A stretch of 7,853 bases of DNA, taken from NCBI GenBank assembly GCA_000715855.1, contig KL571315.1, positions 2,515-10,367 on the forward strand, given 5' to 3'. Shown piece by piece: positions 6,367 to 7,853 of this stretch (its first letter is position 1; each line of letters starts with the position of its first letter). Below the pieces are notes generated by a model. It was not told the DNA's origin. It made no database searches and saw only the letters and a list, made by a program, of their open reading frames with translations. The stretch is from Actinoplanes liguriensis. GTDB taxonomy: Bacteria > Actinomycetota > Actinomycetes > Mycobacteriales > Micromonosporaceae. A program made the position numbers and the translations under genes.

Positions 6367-6389
6367 TTGCCCCGACGAGCGGCGGTTCG
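6352..6389. other. Perfect 9-bp inverted repeat, alternative partner of the dyad's right arm
   Basis: CGAACCGCC (6352-6360) and GGCGGTTCG (6381-6389) are perfect complements with a 20-nt loop. The left arm is also the right inner arm of the dyad at 6332-6366, so in RNA the two hairpins exclude each other. No U-tract follows, so a simple terminator is unlikely. Confidence 0.5.
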
Positions 6390-6490
6390 CGCCTGGGCCG
6401 CCGCCCGCTCCGGCCTGAGAAGCATCGAGCCAATCCCCCCAAGAAAAACCCTTTCCCACGTACGTCGGACAAATCGTTAAAGGAGATGAC

Positions 6491-6718
6491 ATGGCGCTAG
6501 TGAATCAGCGGGTAGACGTCCCGGTCACCATCGACGAAAGCCTCTGCATCGACGAGTGCACCCTCTGCGTCGACATGTGCCCCCTGGATTCGCTGGCGAT
6601 CGACCCGGAGTCCAGCAAGGCATACATGCACGTCGACGAATGCTGGTACTGCGGCCCGTGCGCGGCCCGCTGCCCCACCGGCGCCGTCACCGTCAACATG
6701 CCGGTCCTGATCCGATGA
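6491..6718 (+). CDS. Small 2[4Fe-4S] ferredoxin, AprB-like
   Basis: This 75-residue cytoplasmic electron carrier has two cluster motifs. The second, C51-x2-C54-x2-C57-x3-C61-P, is canonical. The first is C19-x3-C23-x2-C26-x3-C30-P, one residue longer between the first two cysteines than the usual CxxC. The stretch ECWYCGPCAARCPTGAV and the preceding LAIDPESSKAYMHVDEC resemble the beta subunit of APS reductase (AprB), which pairs with a fumarate-reductase-type flavoprotein. I see no such flavoprotein in the window; it may lie beyond the right edge. The ATG at 6491 follows AGGAG with 5 nt spacing, which fixes the start. The stop overlaps a downstream ATG as ATGA. I infer that it supplies or takes electrons for a flavin enzyme acting on the substrate of the neighbouring transporter; true APS reduction is unproven. 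Confidence 0.93.
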   Translation: MALVNQRVDVPVTIDESLCIDECTLCVDMCPLDSLAIDPESSKAYMHVDECWYCGPCAARCPTGAVTVNMPVLIR

Positions 6719-7853
6719 CCGCCCCACGGTCGCAGGGAACGAGGTTGGGCGGGACCGGCGGGCGGTCGCGGCCCGGAACAGGTTCCGGCCGGAACGCCGT
6801 GGCTGGGCTCGGGGGCTCGGGGCTGCGGGAAGGTGAATCGGGGTTCGGATGGCGAACCGGGATTCACATGCTGGCGGCGGCCGGTGTGATGGTGCTCGGG
6901 CTCAGCGGGTGCACCGTCGCCGGGAACGCGGCGGAGGACGGCGCCGAGACGGTTGTCGTCGGCTACCAGTCCAAGACGATCAACACGGTGACCGCCGGGA
7001 CCCTGCTGCGGGCGCAGGGGTTCTTCGAGCAACGGCTCAAGGAGACCGGGAAGAAGTACAGCGTCGTCTGGCAGGACTACGACACCGGTGCGCCGATCAC
7101 CGCCCAGATGATGGCCGGCAAGATCGACATCGGGTCGATGGGTGACTATCCGTTGCTGATCAACGGGGCTCGCGGGCAGCAGTCGGAGCAGACCCGGACC
7201 AGGATGATCGCGGTCACCGGCTACAACCTGCGGGGCGCCCTGAACACCGTGGTCGTCGCCCCGGACTCGCCGATCCACAAGCTCGCCGACCTGCGCGGCA
7301 AGGTCGTCTCGACCAGTGTCGGCTCGGCCGCCCACGGCCTGCTCGTTCAGGCGCTGCGCAAGGCCGGCGTCGACCCGGAGAAGGACGTCAAGGTCGAGAA
7401 CCAGCAGCCCCCGGTCGGCGCGTCGGCCCTGCAGTCCGGCAACGTCGCCGCCCTGTCGCAGTTCGTGGCCTGGCCCGGCCTGCTGGTGCAGCGTGGCGAC
7501 GCCCGGGTTCTCTACGACGGCGGCGAGCTGAACGTTCCCACCCTGCACGGAACCGTGGTCCGCCAGCAGTACGCCACCGGCCACCCCGACGTGGTCAAGG
7601 CATTCCTGCAGGCCCAGCAGGACGCGACCGGCTTCCTCTGGAAGCAGCCGCTGAAGGCCGCGGAGATCGTCGCCGAGCAGACCGGACTGCCCGCCGAGGT
7701 GGTCTACCTCTACAACGGCGCGAACGGCATCGCCACCTTCGAGATGCCGCTGAAGGCCGAGCTGCGGCAGGCGATGCAGAACGACGTGCCGTTCCTGAAG
7801 TCGATCGGCGTCCTGCAGGGCATCGACCTGAACGCGTTCATCGACGACTCCTA
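6715..7853 (+). CDS. ABC transporter substrate-binding lipoprotein, sulfonate/nitrate/taurine type (3' end cut by window)
   Basis: This is a periplasmic-binding-type protein anchored outside the membrane that delivers a small anionic or organosulfur solute to an ABC permease. The lipobox LSGC has its cysteine codon at 6910-6912, after the hydrophobic MLAAAGVMVLG. The mature part shows the family pattern: VVVGYQSKTINTVTAGTLL, WQDYDTGAPITAQMMAGKIDIGSMGDYP, then VVAPDSPIHKLADLRGKVVS with GSAAHGLL. The frame is open to the window end, probably a few codons short of the stop. The start is unsure. ATG 6715 overlaps the ferredoxin stop as ATGA and gives a basic region (RTGIH) before the hydrophobic core, but a long lead of lower third-position GC. 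ATG 6868 gives only 14 residues before the cysteine and no positive charge. GTG 6799 is a third choice. It is an operon partner of the ferredoxin; substrate not determinable. Confidence 0.88.
   Translation, partial: MTAPRSQGTRLGGTGGRSRPGTGSGRNAVAGLGGSGLREGESGFGWRTGIHMLAAAGVMVLGLSGCTVAGNAAEDGAETVVVGYQSKTINTVTAGTLLRAQGFFEQRLKETGKKYSVVWQDYDTGAPITAQMMAGKIDIGSMGDYPLLINGARGQQSEQTRTRMIAVTGYNLRGALNTVVVAPDSPIHKLADLRGKVVSTSVGSAAHGLLVQALRKAGVDPEKDVKVENQQPPVGASALQSGNVAALSQFVAWPGLLVQRGDARVLYDGGELNVPTLHGTVVRQQYATGHPDVVKAFLQAQQDATGFLWKQPLKAAEIVAEQTGLPAEVVYLYNGANGIATFEMPLKAELRQAMQNDVPFLKSIGVLQGIDLNAFIDDS
6775..6795. promoter_or_regulatory. Cluster of GGAAC/GTTCC half-sites with a 14-bp perfect palindrome
   Basis: GTTCCGGCCGGAAC (6782-6795) is fully self-complementary. 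A further GGAAC at 6775-6779 pairs with the same GTTCC at a 2-bp spacing, giving three alternating half-sites. It lies between the ferredoxin stop and the lipoprotein's hydrophobic signal region and may be a regulator site or an mRNA hairpin. Confidence 0.45.
6833..6867. promoter_or_regulatory. 35-bp dyad, copy 2, before the lipoprotein signal sequence
   Basis: The layout is GTGAATC-gg-GGTTCG-gatgg-CGAACC-gg-GATTCAC: both the 7-bp outer and 6-bp inner arms are perfect, with a 2-bp mismatch between and a 5-nt centre. It matches copy 1 at 26 of 35 positions, and its outer end touches the ATG at 6868. A good operator or RNA-hairpin candidate; if the lipoprotein starts at 6715, this dyad is also coding. 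Confidence 0.7.

Larger units (their letters stand above)
6039..6490. other. 452-bp gene-free region between GntR-type regulator and ferredoxin
   Basis: I support no gene here. The left part (to about 6310) is C-rich low-complexity DNA with degenerate tandem repeats; open frames across it translate to Pro/Arg/Ala strings without codon logic. The right part holds a 35-bp dyad (6332-6366), an overlapping 9-bp stem (6352-6389), a self-complementary ACGTACGT at 6458-6465 and the ferredoxin ribosome site AGGAG at 6481-6485. No classical U-tract terminator and no riboswitch class that I know is recognisable. Confidence 0.7.

Noticed and set aside
5543..6418. 291-codon plus-strand frame with Pro-rich tail, and long minus-strand frames over the same region
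   Set aside because: They overlap the UTRA domain of the GntR-type gene and the C-rich repeats; the Pro or Gly/Trp strings only reflect the tandem repeat.
6421..6490. SAM-type or other sulfur riboswitch before the ferredoxin
   Set aside because: I recognise no conserved core of any class, and the leader is too unstructured apart from the hairpins listed.

Overview
The window reads as high-GC actinomycete DNA: most codons end in G or C, GTG starts and short -10 boxes of the TAnnnT type occur, and the families resemble those of filamentous actinomycetes (Micromonosporaceae/Actinoplanes-like is my guess, not proven). Bases 1-17 are not genomic. They are the end of the Tn5/Nextera mosaic-end adapter, so the window is probably a contig that starts at a library fragment end.

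Bases 18-3242 (minus strand) hold a two-gene unit. A 141-residue helical protein (2817-3242) is followed 27 bp later by a large NB-ARC ATPase with a C-terminal array of 42-residue TPR-like repeats (18-2789, cut off at its C-terminus by the adapter). The last part of the small protein and the first part of the ATPase carry nearly the same 15-residue motif (HGSIGAxRIGxATVN). This is the layout of bacterial NLR/effector pairs that signal through amyloid motifs: TPR sensor, NB-ARC switch, N-terminal amyloid seed, then matching amyloid tail on the effector. It is the most interesting item in the window.

Bases 3517-4316 (minus) hold an ArsR-type repressor and an AHSA1/SRPBCC protein in a translationally coupled operon (GTGA overlap). 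Upstream is a well-formed -35/-10 promoter with one palindromic operator over the likely transcription start and a second over the -35 box. The second operator also lies in front of a divergent gene for an unrecognised acidic protein (4420-5112).

Bases 5247-6038 (plus) encode a GntR/HutC-type regulator with a UTRA ligand domain and a candidate autoregulatory palindrome just upstream. It is followed by about 450 bp without a gene, containing degenerate C-rich tandem repeats and a 35-bp dyad. Next come a small two-cluster ferredoxin resembling the beta subunit of APS reductase (6491-6718) and, overlapping its stop by 4 nt, an ABC-transporter substrate-binding lipoprotein of the sulfonate/nitrate/taurine type (6715 to the window end). 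A second copy of the 35-bp dyad lies between the ferredoxin gene and the mature lipoprotein sequence. I infer a GntR-controlled uptake-plus-redox operon, perhaps for an organosulfur compound, with a flavoprotein partner and the transporter's permease and ATPase expected beyond the window.
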